Below, piece by piece: positions 34,626-46,211 of a stretch of 64,000 nt of DNA. The notes beneath the pieces are model-generated. The model searched no databases, was not told where the DNA came from, and saw only the letters and a list, made by a program, of their open reading frames with translations. Made by a program: the position numbers and the translations under genes. The stretch comes from Actinokineospora auranticolor (lineage in GTDB: Bacteria > Actinomycetota > Actinomycetes > Mycobacteriales > Pseudonocardiaceae). Location: positions 278,689-342,688 of the forward strand of contig NZ_PTIX01000008.1 of NCBI RefSeq assembly GCF_002934265.1, given 5' to 3'. Position 1 is the first letter of the stretch. Each line of letters opens with the position of its first letter.

Positions 34626-35740
34626 TGCTTCTCCTCATGGTGTTCGTGACCCTTCTGGTCGCCTGTCTCGCGGTTGTCGTCGCCGGCTGGGTCGCCCGCG
34701 TGCGGCACGAGATCCGACGACGTGAACTCGACCTGCCCGCCTACCTCCTCGACGTCGCCACCCGCCTGTTGCCCGCCGAGCGGCGGGAATGGGGGGCGGC
34801 GATGCGGGCCGAGCTCGCGCACATCGACCACGGGCCCGCTCGCTGGTCGTTCACCGCGGGGGCGACGTGGGCGGCGGCTCTGCCATCGCCGCGGAGACCT
34901 GCGGTGTTCGTGGTGGCGGGCCTCGGGACGCTCGTCAGCGGTGCCGCCGCTGTGGCCGCGTACCGCTTCGTTCCGGAAGCGTTGCTGTTCGTGGTCACCA
35001 CCGGCGTGGTGCTCACCGGCTACCTCACCGTTCGGGTCGCGTGGCCGGTTTCGACACCCGTTGTCCGCTCCGGTCGGTTGTTCGGTGTCGTCATGCTGCT
35101 CGGTACCGCCGGATGCGTTGCGGCGGTCTGCTACGCCGTGCGCACCCACCCGGCCGCGGGTAGGGATCCGGCTCGGCTGTTCAACATGGTCTTGGCTGTC
35201 GTCGTCATCGGTTACGTCGTCTTGGCCGCACGTGCTCGTCGGGCGGATTTCCGCGTTCTGGGCTGGGCGGCCGTGGCCGCCACCGGATGCGCTGCGGTGT
35301 GGGCGGTTCCGGCCCTGTCCAGGCCCCTCGGCGTGGACGGGCTGCCGGAATCCACCTTTCTCGCAGCGGGAGCGGTCATCCTCCTCGCCGCGGTCCCGGC
35401 CGCCGCGGTGACCGGTACGTGGCGCGCGGGTGGCAGGGTGGGTCTGTGGTCCGGCCTGCTCGCCGCGTTGGCGGTATTCCTCCTCGGAATGCTCAACACC
35501 CTCGCGGACCAGGCATACGTCCTCGACAACCCCGATGACGTCATCGCCTTCGACCGCAGCGGCACCGCGGACCTGGCGGGTTTCGTGATCGGTGACAACC
35601 TCGGTGGCCTCGTGCTCGCCCTCGTTTGGATCCCGGTCGTCGCGACGTCCCTGGGGCTGCTGGGCGGCGCGCTCGGAGCCGGACTGCACCCCCGGTACCG
35701 CCGAACCCGAGACCTGGCGGCCGAACTCATGCGCGGGTGA
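34625..35740 (+). CDS. Multi-pass membrane protein coupled to padR
   Basis: The 371-residue protein has an N-terminal helix, a soluble segment (YLLDVATRLLPAERREWGAA, then MRAELAHIDHGPARWSF) that resembles the prefix seen in PadR-linked permease-like proteins, and about eight further helices. It overlaps the PadR stop codon, so the two are made together. No transport motif was recognised. It is probably an envelope-stress or export partner. Confidence 0.7.
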   Translation: MLLLMVFVTLLVACLAVVVAGWVARVRHEIRRRELDLPAYLLDVATRLLPAERREWGAAMRAELAHIDHGPARWSFTAGATWAAALPSPRRPAVFVVAGLGTLVSGAAAVAAYRFVPEALLFVVTTGVVLTGYLTVRVAWPVSTPVVRSGRLFGVVMLLGTAGCVAAVCYAVRTHPAAGRDPARLFNMVLAVVVIGYVVLAARARRADFRVLGWAAVAATGCAAVWAVPALSRPLGVDGLPESTFLAAGAVILLAAVPAAAVTGTWRAGGRVGLWSGLLAALAVFLLGMLNTLADQAYVLDNPDDVIAFDRSGTADLAGFVIGDNLGGLVLALVWIPVVATSLGLLGGALGAGLHPRYRRTRDLAAELMRG

Positions 35741-35905
35741 GTCCGGCCGGGCAGAAGGTCACCACACGGCACGACCGGAAGGCTCTGCCGCCCCTGCGCC
35801 GCGAGCGGCGATGATCGTCGCCAGTGGACGGATCCGGCGCATGCCCGACTCCGGTGCCACCGATGTACGCGGCTCCGGAAGCCGCCCGTGCGAGGAGGAA
35901 CCGCC

Positions 35906-36778
35906 GTGAACGCACCAATGCCCACCCGGTCACCTGTTGTGGTCGCCGTCGACGGGTCGCCGTCGTCCGCGGACGCCGTGGCTTGGGCCGCCGCGGAAGC
36001 GGGCAGGCACGGTCTCCCGCTGCGCCTGGTCCACGTGTGCGTGCCGCCCGCGGTCACGGACCCGGTGGGCCGCGACATCTGGTTGGACCCGTTGTCCTCG
36101 CAGGGTGGGCACCTGCTCGCCGAGGCCGACGACCTCGCCCAGCGCGTCCACCCCGGACTCCGGACCTGTTCCGAGCTGCGCCACGGCTTCGCCGCCGCGC
36201 AGCTGCTCGACGCCGCCGCCGACGCGGCGGTGCTGGTGACCGGGCACCGCGGCCTCGGCGGGTTCGAGGGACTGCTGCTGGGTTCGGTGTCCGGTGCCGT
36301 CGCCGCGCACGCGCGCTGCCCGGTTGTCGTCGTGCGCGGCGAGGCGGTGACCGGGGGACCCGTGGTGGTCGGTGTCGACGGCTCACCGGCGGGGGACGCC
36401 GCGATCGAGTTCGCCTTCGAGCAGGCATCCACCCGTGGTACCGGGCTGCTGGCCGTGCACGCCTGGAGCGACGTCGCCTACGCGGGCGCGTGGATCCCGG
36501 TGCCCTTCGTGGCGGACTGGGACGCGCTGGCGCGGGACGAGGAGCGGCTCCTCGCCGAACGGCTGGCGGGCATGGGGGAGAAGTACCCGGAGGTCGTCGT
36601 CGAGCGCGCCGTGGTCCGCGACCGCGCGGCCCGGGTGCTCGGCAGCCGCAGCGCGGGTGCCCAACTGGTCGTGCTGGGCGCGCACGGCAGGCACCTGCTC
36701 ACCGGTCTGGGCATGGGCTCGACCACCCGCGCGCTGCTGCACCACAGCCGGTGCCCGGTCGCCGTCGTGCGTACCTGA
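35906..36778 (+). CDS. Universal stress protein, tandem Usp domains (1)
   Basis: Two Usp domains span residues about 8-140 and 146-290. Each begins with a VVVAVDGSPSS/VVVGVDGSPAG strand-loop, and each has the ATP-binding G-x2-G-x9-G(S/T) pattern (GHRGLGGFEGLLLGSVSG; GAHGRHLLTGLGMGSTTRA). GTG 35906 with GAGGAGG at the right distance is preferred over GTG 35888. Tandem ATP-binding USPs are hallmark members of DevR/OsdR dormancy regulons in actinobacteria. Confidence 0.92.
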   Translation: MNAPMPTRSPVVVAVDGSPSSADAVAWAAAEAGRHGLPLRLVHVCVPPAVTDPVGRDIWLDPLSSQGGHLLAEADDLAQRVHPGLRTCSELRHGFAAAQLLDAAADAAVLVTGHRGLGGFEGLLLGSVSGAVAAHARCPVVVVRGEAVTGGPVVVGVDGSPAGDAAIEFAFEQASTRGTGLLAVHAWSDVAYAGAWIPVPFVADWDALARDEERLLAERLAGMGEKYPEVVVERAVVRDRAARVLGSRSAGAQLVVLGAHGRHLLTGLGMGSTTRALLHHSRCPVAVVRT

Positions 36779-38836
<2,058 letters not shown>

Positions 38837-38905
38837 CGGTGGTGGGCGGCCGAGCGGGTCGGGAGGCGTCCACCACCGTTGAGCCACCCGCTGGCCGCCC
38901 TCGCC

Positions 38906-39157
38906 TCACCGGCCGGTGATGTCGGTCTGGGCCCGCAGCACGCGCTCGGTCGTCTCGGCGTCGCGGCTGTCCAGCTCGGTCGGGGTCAGCACCCGGGCAC
39001 GCGGGCCGGGGAAGACCAGGGTGCGGTGGTCGTCCTCGGTCCACCGCACCAGGTAGGGCGGGCCACCGTCGCGGCCGTGGACCTCCTCGACGAGGCCCTG
39101 TCTGGTGTGGCCCGCCCGGTCGGTGTCCAGCAACCAGTCACCGGGTTGTGCGCGCAC
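38906..39157 (-). CDS. DUF1918 domain protein
   Basis: The 83-residue product matches the small DUF1918 family: it begins RAQPGDWLL, has PPYLVRWTEDDHRTLVFPGP, and is an SH3-like barrel of unknown role. Members cluster with stress and dormancy genes in actinobacteria, as here. The GTG start is on the minus strand, 12 bp after the CBS-BON gene, so the two probably share a transcript. Confidence 0.85.
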   Translation of the reverse strand: MRAQPGDWLLDTDRAGHTRQGLVEEVHGRDGGPPYLVRWTEDDHRTLVFPGPRARVLTPTELDSRDAETTERVLRAQTDITGR

Positions 39158-39169
39158 GGTGGCCCCCGT

Positions 39170-39874
39170 TCATCGACGTGGTTCGCGGGTGATGTCCACG
39201 ACCATGGCTTCGGGGATGGTCACCCCGGTGTCGTCCCAGGCGTAGGTGAGCGTCGAGCGGACGTCGACGACGCCGTCCACCCGTCGGGTCAACGCCGTGA
39301 TGACGTCCACCCAGCTGCGGCGCTCGACTTGGCCGCCGATCTCGACCACGCCGCCCGCGACCCGGATCGCCACCGTGTCCGCGCCGATGCCGAGGGCGTC
39401 GTGGAAGACGTCGTGGGCGATCTCCTCAGCGATGTCGTCGTCCGCGCGGGTGAAGATCGACAGCAGGTCCGACCGGCTGACCACCCCGACGAGGGCGCCG
39501 TCCGCGTCGACCACGGGGAGGCGTTTGACGCGGTGGTCGGCCATCAGGCGGGCGGCGTGCGGGACGTCCGCGCCCGACGCCACCGTCACGGCGGGCGCGG
39601 TCATCAGCTCGCCCGCGGTGGTACCCCGGGACCGCACCCGTTCGGCGTGCCTGCGCAGCAGCGCCGGGACGGCGTGCGGTCGTTCCCGCACGCTCTCCTT
39701 GGCGAGCAGATCGGCCTCGGACACGACGCCGAGCACACGACCGTCCGCGTCCACCACCGGCAACCCGCTCACCCGCCGGTCCGCCATGATCCGCACCAGG
39801 TCGGTGAAGCCGGTGCCCGCGGTGGCGGTGGCGGGATCCCGGGTCATCACGTTCTCGACCGTCCTGTGCCGCAT
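39170..39874 (-). CDS. CBS-pair protein with C-terminal BON domain
   Basis: Two CBS motifs (residues about 5-65, VENVMTRDPATATAG; and 88-145, TAGELMTAPAVTVAS) bind adenine nucleotides in the known family, and a BON domain (about 155-225, VAIRVAGGVVEIGGQVERRS, VDGVVDVRSTLTYAWDD) follows. The 234-residue length is typical. ATG 39874 has AAGGAGGG upstream. It is divergent from another CBS gene at 40052. Confidence 0.92.
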   Translation of the reverse strand: MRHRTVENVMTRDPATATAGTGFTDLVRIMADRRVSGLPVVDADGRVLGVVSEADLLAKESVRERPHAVPALLRRHAERVRSRGTTAGELMTAPAVTVASGADVPHAARLMADHRVKRLPVVDADGALVGVVSRSDLLSIFTRADDDIAEEIAHDVFHDALGIGADTVAIRVAGGVVEIGGQVERRSWVDVITALTRRVDGVVDVRSTLTYAWDDTGVTIPEAMVVDITREPRR

Positions 39875-39900
39875 CGTGCCCTCCTTGTCCGTTTGACCTG

Positions 39901-40017
39901 ACGCTAGGGCGGTGGCGCCGTCACCGCTGCCGCTGGACAGCCCGGGCCCGCGCGCGAAAGTCCCGGTGACGGCGGGACTTCCGGCGGCGGCGGTGGTGGT
40001 GACGGGGCACCTAGCGT
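39901..40017. promoter_or_regulatory. Divergent promoter pair with central inverted repeat
   Basis: Identical -10-like TAGCGT sequences face outward (minus strand 39906-39901; plus strand 40012-40017). Between them AAGTCCC (39958-39964) and GGGACTT (39974-39980) form an inverted repeat. GGGACTT resembles a DevR/DosR half-site, here back-to-back instead of the mycobacterial arrangement. Shared control of both CBS genes is likely. Confidence 0.5.
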
Positions 40018-40051
40018 CGAGGTGGGACACGTCGGGAGGAGGCGGAACGCG

Positions 40052-40723
40052 ATGCGAGCCAGGGAGATCATGTCCAGTCCGGTGCTGACGGTGCGGCCGG
40101 ACACACCGGTCAAACGGGCGGCGGAGCTGCTGGCCAACCACGGCTACACGGCGCTGCCGGTGGTCGATGACGAAGGTGACCTGGTCGGGATGGTGACCGA
40201 GGCGGACGTGGTGCGCGACCGCTTCCCGGCCGACGCGCGGCGGCCCGACCCGGGCGACGGTTCCGGCGACGGGGCGGGGGCCGTGATGCCCGCCGCGACC
40301 GTCGACCAGATCATGACCAGCCCCGCGGTCGCCATGAGCGCGGGCACCGATGTGGCGGTCTTGGCCAGGGTGTTCACCGACGACCGCCGCCGCTGCATGC
40401 CCATTGTGGACGGTGCGCGGCTGGTCGGTGTGGTGACCCGCCGCGACCTGGTGCGCGTGCTGGCCCGCGCCGACGGCGAGATCGCCGCCGACGTCCGCCA
40501 CCGGCTCGCCGTGTTCGGCGGCCGGGACCGCTGGACCGTGCGGGTGGCCGGGGGTACCGCGTACATCGCCGACCAGTACGACGACGCGGGCGACCGCCAC
40601 GTCGCCAAGGTGCTCGCCGAGGCGGTCCCGGGGGTGGTGCGCGCCGAGGTCCGCTCGGTGGGCGCGGATGGCGGGTTCCCGGAGTTCACCGATGAGCCCG
40701 GCACGCGGGTGGGCGGGGCGTGA
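40052..40723 (+). CDS. CBS-pair protein
   Basis: Two CBS motifs are present (MRAREIMSSPVLTVRP, about 1-60; VDQIMTSPAVAMSAG, about 88-145), then a BON-like C-terminus (WTVRVAGGTAYIADQYDDAG, VPGVVRAEVRSV). The 223-residue protein probably senses adenylate energy state. ATG 40052 has GGAGGAGG upstream. The stop overlaps the GTG of the USP gene (GTGA). Confidence 0.9.
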   Translation: MRAREIMSSPVLTVRPDTPVKRAAELLANHGYTALPVVDDEGDLVGMVTEADVVRDRFPADARRPDPGDGSGDGAGAVMPAATVDQIMTSPAVAMSAGTDVAVLARVFTDDRRRCMPIVDGARLVGVVTRRDLVRVLARADGEIAADVRHRLAVFGGRDRWTVRVAGGTAYIADQYDDAGDRHVAKVLAEAVPGVVRAEVRSVGADGGFPEFTDEPGTRVGGA

Positions 40724-41604
40724 GCGCGCCCGACCCGCGCCCGGTGCTCGTCGCCGTCGACGGCTCCGCCGCCGCCGACCAGGCGCTGGCCTGGGCCGCC
40801 GCCGAGGCGCACCGCGGGCGCCGACCGCTGGTGATCATGACCGTCTACCCGTGGCCGGTCACCGGTTCTCCCGACACGGTGGAGGTGGGCGCGCGGTTGC
40901 GGATGGCGTTGCGCGTGCGCGCCGAGGAGGTGGCCGAACGCGCGCGGCGCGCGGTGGCGCTGCCCGGCCTCTCGGTGCGCGTCGAGGTCCTGGAAGGCGA
41001 CGTCGTCGGGCTCCTGCGGGAGGCCAGTGGCGCCGCCGAGCTGCTGGTGCTGGGGTCGCGTGGGCTCGGCGGCTTCACGGGGATGCTGCTGGGTTCCACC
41101 ACCGTCGCGTTGGCCGCGCACGGCCGCTGCCCGGTCGTGGTGGTGCGCCACGCCGCGGACCGCGGCGGGCTCGGCCCCGTGGTGGTCGGGGTCGAGTGCG
41201 GCGGCTCCGACGAGCGGGCGCTGACCTACGCGTTCGACCACGCCGCCGCGACCGGCGCCGCGGTCGTCGCGGCGCACGCGTGGAGCGACACCGCCATCGA
41301 GGCCGCGGTCGCGGACGGGCACGTCGCGGTGGACTGGGCGCTGTGGTCGCGGGAGGCGGAGCGGGAACTGGCCACCCGGTTGGCGCCGTGGCGGGCCGAG
41401 TTCCCGGATGTCGAGGTGCGGCCGGTCGTCGCTCGGACGCGCCCGGTCGACCTGCTGCTGGACCAGGCGGCGGGTGCCGCGTTGCTGGTCGTCGGCTCGC
41501 GCGGTCGCGGCGGCTTCGCGGGCCTGCTGCTGGGGTCCACCAGCCAGGCCGTGATCCGCCACGCCCCGTGCCCGGTCGTGGTGGTGCGCCCCGATGAGCG
41601 CTGA
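40720..41604 (+). CDS. Universal stress protein, tandem Usp domains (2)
   Basis: Two Usp domains (1-145, 150-294) have the ATP motifs GSRGLGGFTGMLLGSTTVA and GSRGRGGFAGLLLGSTSQA. The domain starts are VLVAVDGSAAADQALAWAAA and VVVGVECGGSDERALTYAFD. The gene is coupled by GTGA to the CBS gene and by an 11-bp overlap to the acyl-CoA synthetase fusion, forming a three-gene stress/metabolism operon. Confidence 0.93.
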   Translation: MSAPDPRPVLVAVDGSAAADQALAWAAAEAHRGRRPLVIMTVYPWPVTGSPDTVEVGARLRMALRVRAEEVAERARRAVALPGLSVRVEVLEGDVVGLLREASGAAELLVLGSRGLGGFTGMLLGSTTVALAAHGRCPVVVVRHAADRGGLGPVVVGVECGGSDERALTYAFDHAAATGAAVVAAHAWSDTAIEAAVADGHVAVDWALWSREAERELATRLAPWRAEFPDVEVRPVVARTRPVDLLLDQAAGAALLVVGSRGRGGFAGLLLGSTSQAVIRHAPCPVVVVRPDER

Positions 41605-44224
41605 ACCCGGGCGCGCACCGCACACCGACCACTGGGCGCTGGACCGCGCGGGCGGGACCGTCCGGATCCGCGAACTCGTCCCGGCCGACCAGCCCGCCCT
41701 GACCGCGCTGCTGGACGGACTCCCCCCGCGCGACCGCTACCTGAGGTTCTTCACCCTCTCCAGCACGTCAGCGCGTCGCTACACCGACAGCCTCCTCGGC
41801 GCGGGCGCGCGCGGACGCCCCGCGCTCGGGGCCTTCCGCGGCGACCAACTCCTCGGTGTGGCGAGCTACGCCCGCAGCGGTGGCCCCGCTACCGCGGAGT
41901 TCGCCCTGGTCGTCGACCACCGCGACCAAGCGCACGGCATGGGCACGCTGTTGATGGAGGCACTGGTCTCCCGGGCGGGTGCGGAGGGGGTCGACACCCT
42001 CACCGCGGATGTGCTCGCCGAGAACACGCGGATGACGCGGCTGCTGACCGACCTCGGACTGCCGATGCGCTGCGAGCGGGACGGTTCCGTCTTGGGCGTC
42101 ACCATCACCCTGGCGGCGGGGGAGCGCTACCGGGGCGCGGTCGACGCCCGGGAACGGACCGCCGACCTGGCCGGTCTCGAGCCCGTGCTGCGCCCCCGCT
42201 CGGTGGCGGTGATCGGGGCGGGCCGCGCTGCGGGTTCGGTCGGCCGCGCCGTGCTCGCCAACATCCTGCGCGGTGGCTTCACCGGTGCTCTCACCGCGGT
42301 GAACCCGAACGCCACCTCCCTGCTGGGTGTGTCGTGCGTGCCGTCGGTGGGAGACCTCGCCGACGCACCGGACCTCGTGGTGCTGTGCGTGCCCGCCCCG
42401 GTCGTGCCGACGGTGCTGACCGAGTGCGCCGCGGCGGGCGCGAAAGCCGCCCTGGTGATCACCTCCGGGATCACCGGCCCCCTCGCCCGGCAGGTCAGGG
42501 CCATCGTGCGCGCGCACGGCATGCGCATGGTCGGCCCCAACTGCCTCGGCCTGGTGAACACCCATCCCGACGTCCGCTTGGACGCGACCTTCGCCGCCCA
42601 CCCGACCGCGGCGGGTGAGGTCGGAGTGCTCACCCAGTCTGGCGGCGTCGCCATCGTGCTGGCCGAGGCACTGACCCGCATCGGTGCCGGGGTTTCGACG
42701 CTGGTGTCCACGGGCGACAAGCTCGACGTCTCCGGCAACGACTTGCTGCACTGGTGGACGGCGGATCCCGGGACCACCGCGGTGGCGGTCTACCTGGAGT
42801 CCTTCGGCAACCCGCGCCGGTTCGCCCGGCTGGCGCGCGGTCTGAGCGCGGTGAAGCCGGTCGTCGTGGTGCGAGCCGGGGTGTCCGACGCCGGACGGCG
42901 CGCCGCCGGGTCGCACACCGCCGCGCTGGCTTCCCCCACGGCAACCCTGGACGCGCTCTACCACCAGGCCGGGCTGACGCCGGTCGACAGCCTCGCCGAA
43001 CTCGTCGACGCGCTGGCGCTGTTCACCAGCGTGCCGCTGCCCGCCGGGCCCCGCACCGCGGTCGTGACCAACGCGGGGGGCGCGGGCGTGCTCGCCGCCG
43101 ACGCCTGCGCCCGGCACGGGCTGGTCGTGCCCGAGTTCGGGGCGGACACCCTGGCCGCTCTCCGGGCCGTGCTGCCGCCCGGGGCCGCCGCGGCCGACCC
43201 GGTCGACACCACCGCCGCGGTCGGACCCGAGGTCATGACCGCGGCGGTCGCCGCGGTACTGGGCGACGACAGCGTCGACGCGGTAGTCGCGCTGTGCGTG
43301 CCCACCGCACTCGGCGACCCGACGCCCGGAGTGCTCGCCGCGGTGAGCGCCGACTCGGCCAAACCGGTGCTGCTGGTGCGACTCGGCCAAGCGAGCGGGG
43401 TGGCTCGCGAGCCCGTCCCGGGCGGTGGTTTCGTGCCCGGCTACGCCGATCCGGACCGCGCCGTGCGCGCGCTCGCCCACGCGGTCCACCGACGCCGGTG
43501 GCTGGACCGACCGCGAACACCCGCCGCCCGGCCGGGCGGAGTGGACCGCGGCGCGATCGAACGGCTGGTGGCCGCACACCCCGACGGTGGGTGGCTCGAT
43601 CCAGCCGAGAGCTTGGCGTTGCTGGCCGCCGCGGGCGTCCCGGTCCAGCCGGGCCGCGTGGTCGCGGTCGAGCACGCGGCGGAGGCCGCCGCGGCGGAAC
43701 TGGTCGCGCGCGGCAGACCGCTGGCGCTCAAGGCCGTCACCGACGGCGTCCTGCACAAGGCCAAGGCAGGTGGTCTCGCGCTCGGGCTGTGCGACCACCA
43801 TGACATCTCGGCCGCCGTGACCGTCCTCCGCGAGAACTTCGGAGACCGGCTGCGCGGCGTCTTCGTGCAGGCCATGGCGGAACCGGGCACCGAACTGCTG
43901 GTGGGTGTGCGCGGCGACCCCCGGTTCGGCCCGCTGGTGGTCTTCGGGGCGGGTGGTACGGATGCCGAGGCGGGCACGCACACCGCGCGGCTGTGCCCGC
44001 TCGCCGAAGCCGACCTGACCGACCTCGCCCACGAGGACACGGCCGTCGCCGACGTGCTGCGCCGGGTCGGCCACCTGGCCGACACCACGCCCGAGATCGC
44101 CGAGTTGGACGTCAACCCGGTGATCCGCACCCCGGCGGGCGTCATCGCCGTGGACGCGCGGGTGCGGCTCGTCCCGGCCTCGCACGCCGATCCCCTTGCC
44201 CGCGTGCTGCGCGGGGAACCCTGA
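41594..44224 (+). CDS. GNAT acetyltransferase fused to ADP-forming acyl-CoA synthetase
   Basis: The 876-residue protein has a GNAT domain (about 15-180; VDHRDQAHGMGTLLMEALVS is the acetyl-CoA loop), a CoA-binding domain (about 195-310; RPRSVAVIGAGRAAGSVGRA), succinyl-CoA-ligase-like domains (about 330-630) and a C-terminal ATP-grasp domain (about 650-876). This is the Pat/YfiQ-type layout with GNAT at the N-terminus; such proteins acetylate lysines, often of acetyl-CoA synthetase. Whether the ligase half is active is unknown. The partner USP and CBS genes point to metabolic control during stress. Confidence 0.9.
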   Translation: MSAEPGRAPHTDHWALDRAGGTVRIRELVPADQPALTALLDGLPPRDRYLRFFTLSSTSARRYTDSLLGAGARGRPALGAFRGDQLLGVASYARSGGPATAEFALVVDHRDQAHGMGTLLMEALVSRAGAEGVDTLTADVLAENTRMTRLLTDLGLPMRCERDGSVLGVTITLAAGERYRGAVDARERTADLAGLEPVLRPRSVAVIGAGRAAGSVGRAVLANILRGGFTGALTAVNPNATSLLGVSCVPSVGDLADAPDLVVLCVPAPVVPTVLTECAAAGAKAALVITSGITGPLARQVRAIVRAHGMRMVGPNCLGLVNTHPDVRLDATFAAHPTAAGEVGVLTQSGGVAIVLAEALTRIGAGVSTLVSTGDKLDVSGNDLLHWWTADPGTTAVAVYLESFGNPRRFARLARGLSAVKPVVVVRAGVSDAGRRAAGSHTAALASPTATLDALYHQAGLTPVDSLAELVDALALFTSVPLPAGPRTAVVTNAGGAGVLAADACARHGLVVPEFGADTLAALRAVLPPGAAAADPVDTTAAVGPEVMTAAVAAVLGDDSVDAVVALCVPTALGDPTPGVLAAVSADSAKPVLLVRLGQASGVAREPVPGGGFVPGYADPDRAVRALAHAVHRRRWLDRPRTPAARPGGVDRGAIERLVAAHPDGGWLDPAESLALLAAAGVPVQPGRVVAVEHAAEAAAAELVARGRPLALKAVTDGVLHKAKAGGLALGLCDHHDISAAVTVLRENFGDRLRGVFVQAMAEPGTELLVGVRGDPRFGPLVVFGAGGTDAEAGTHTARLCPLAEADLTDLAHEDTAVADVLRRVGHLADTTPEIAELDVNPVIRTPAGVIAVDARVRLVPASHADPLARVLRGEP

Positions 44225-44363
44225 TTTCCGCTGTTCCCCCGGAACGGGTGAGGCCCGCCGGTCGGGTCCACGAAACGATCTGCCCCGGACAAGTCGCACG
44301 GGGTGGACGTGACCACCGCGGGCTTGTACCCGTCCACAGACTTCCCGAGATGTGGAGGAATCC

Positions 44364-46211
44364 GTGCGGATGGATGACACGCGCACCACGCCGCCCACCC
44401 GATGGCTGGTTCACCGCACACTGTTCGGACCCCCGCGCGACACAGAGCCCGAGGACCTGTACTGCGTGGTCGACCGCGGTGTCGCGGTCGTCGACCGTGA
44501 CCGGGCGCTCGTGCGACCGCACGCGCGACTGTCCACGAACACGTACTTCGGCAGGTTCCCCGCGGCCTACTGGCAGCGGTGGACCACGGCCCGGACCGTC
44601 TCGGTGGAGATCACCGCGGCAGGCGAGCGCGGGGGAGGAGGCAGCGTAGCGCTCCTCGCGTCGGACAGCGCGGGGGAGCGCCGCGTCGTGGCGAGCGCGC
44701 GGATCGATGCGGGAGGACCACACCTGGTCGCCTTCAAGGCCGACCTCGACCGGTTCGCCGACGGGGGCGCGCTGTGGGTCGAGGCGAACGCGGGCGCCGC
44801 GGAGCTGACCGTCGACCACATCCGCTGGTATGTCGCCAGCCCCACCCGGGGACACGGTGCCGCGGTGGTGATCTGCACGTACAACCGGCCGGACGAGTGC
44901 CTGGCGACGCTGCGCGCGCTGGCCACCGACACCGAGTGCGCGGACCTGTTGGACGAGGTGTTGGTCATCGACCAGGGCTCCGAAGCCGTGTGCGAGCACA
45001 GCGCTTTCGCCGACGCGGAACGCGCGCTCCAGGGCAAACTGCGCTACCTGCGCCAGGCGAACCTCGGTGGTGCGGGTGGTTTCACCAGGGGACTGGTGGA
45101 AGCGGGTCGGGACCGCCCGGTGCACGTGCTGCTCATGGACGACGACATCGTGCTGGAACCGGACACGGTCCGGCGCCTGGTGGCCTTCGCCGAGCACGCC
45201 GCGAGCCCGGTGCTCGTGGGTGGGCAGATGCTCCAGTCACTGCACCCCCGGCACCTGCACGTCGGCGCCGAGCAGACCCGGCTGCCGCGGCTGGGTGCGG
45301 GCCACCCGGTGCCGGACGCGTTGCGGCACACCGATATGACCCGCCAACACCAGGAATTGCGTGTCGACGCGGAGTACAACGCCTGGTGGGCCTGCCTGAT
45401 ACCGCCGGAGGTGGTCGCCGACGTCGGTCTCCCGCTGCCGGTCTTCTTCCAGTGGGACGACATCGAGTACGGGCTGCGGGCCAAGCGGCGCGGGTACCCG
45501 ACGGTGACGCTGCCGGGGGCGGGTGTGTGGCACTCGGACTTCTCCTGGCGCGACTGGGACGACTGGCCGCGCTACTTCAGCCTCCGCAACGCCCTCATCG
45601 TGCACGCCCTGCACGGCGACCGGGACCTGCGCCGCACCGCGGTGTGGCTGGCGGGCGAGTTGGCCCGGTACCTGGTGTCGATGCGCTACGGGCTGGCGGA
45701 GACCCTGGTGATCGCGGTAGAGGACTTCCTGGCAGGGCCCGAAGTCCTGCTCGACGGTGGTGCCGCCGCGGCGGACCGGATCCGCAAGGCGCGGGCCGAG
45801 TACGCGGAGACCGCGGTGCACCCGTCGTGCGGTGCCTTCGGCCACCCCGTGGTCAAACCGGACCCCGAACCGTCCATGCCGAGATTGGTTCTGGTGAAGC
45901 GGGTCGTGTGGCACGTGCTCGGGATTTCCCGTGGTGCCGCGTCGATCCGGGCCGCGGACGCGCGGTGGTGGCACGTGTCCCTGTTCCGCACGGCCGTCGT
46001 CACCGACCCCACCCAGTCCGGGGTCCGGGTGCGGCAGCGCGACCTGAGGAAGGCGTCGCGCTTGGTCGCGCGAGGCGTCCGCGTGCTCGGCCGTCTGGTC
46101 GCGGAAGGACCAAGGGTGCGTCGGCGGTACCTGGCGGCGCTGCCCGAGTTGAGCGGTGAGGCGAATTGGCTGCGGTTGTTCAACGGCACAGACGAGGCAA
46201 GGGGAGAGTGA
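44364..46211 (+). CDS. GlfT2-like glycosyltransferase (galactofuranosyltransferase family)
   Basis: The 615-residue protein has an N-terminal beta domain (about 1-165), then a GT-A domain starting AVVICTYNRPDECLATLRAL. Motifs match galactan transferase GlfT2: Asp-Asp-Asp in LLMDDDIVL (259-261), WWACLIP, QWDDIEYGLRAKR (Asp365-Asp366, Glu368) and His390 in GVWHSDFSW. It probably polymerises furanosyl residues of a cell-wall glycan. The GTG at 44364 follows GGAGG; GTG 44352 and ATG 44370 are alternatives. The stop is coupled (TGATG) to the methyltransferase. Confidence 0.85.
   Translation: MRMDDTRTTPPTRWLVHRTLFGPPRDTEPEDLYCVVDRGVAVVDRDRALVRPHARLSTNTYFGRFPAAYWQRWTTARTVSVEITAAGERGGGGSVALLASDSAGERRVVASARIDAGGPHLVAFKADLDRFADGGALWVEANAGAAELTVDHIRWYVASPTRGHGAAVVICTYNRPDECLATLRALATDTECADLLDEVLVIDQGSEAVCEHSAFADAERALQGKLRYLRQANLGGAGGFTRGLVEAGRDRPVHVLLMDDDIVLEPDTVRRLVAFAEHAASPVLVGGQMLQSLHPRHLHVGAEQTRLPRLGAGHPVPDALRHTDMTRQHQELRVDAEYNAWWACLIPPEVVADVGLPLPVFFQWDDIEYGLRAKRRGYPTVTLPGAGVWHSDFSWRDWDDWPRYFSLRNALIVHALHGDRDLRRTAVWLAGELARYLVSMRYGLAETLVIAVEDFLAGPEVLLDGGAAAADRIRKARAEYAETAVHPSCGAFGHPVVKPDPEPSMPRLVLVKRVVWHVLGISRGAASIRAADARWWHVSLFRTAVVTDPTQSGVRVRQRDLRKASRLVARGVRVLGRLVAEGPRVRRRYLAALPELSGEANWLRLFNGTDEARGE

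Noticed and set aside
35776..35795. GACCGGAAGGCTCT before the first USP gene as a CCWARG box
   Set aside because: The core lacks the W-A-R pattern, so it was not counted with the other sites.
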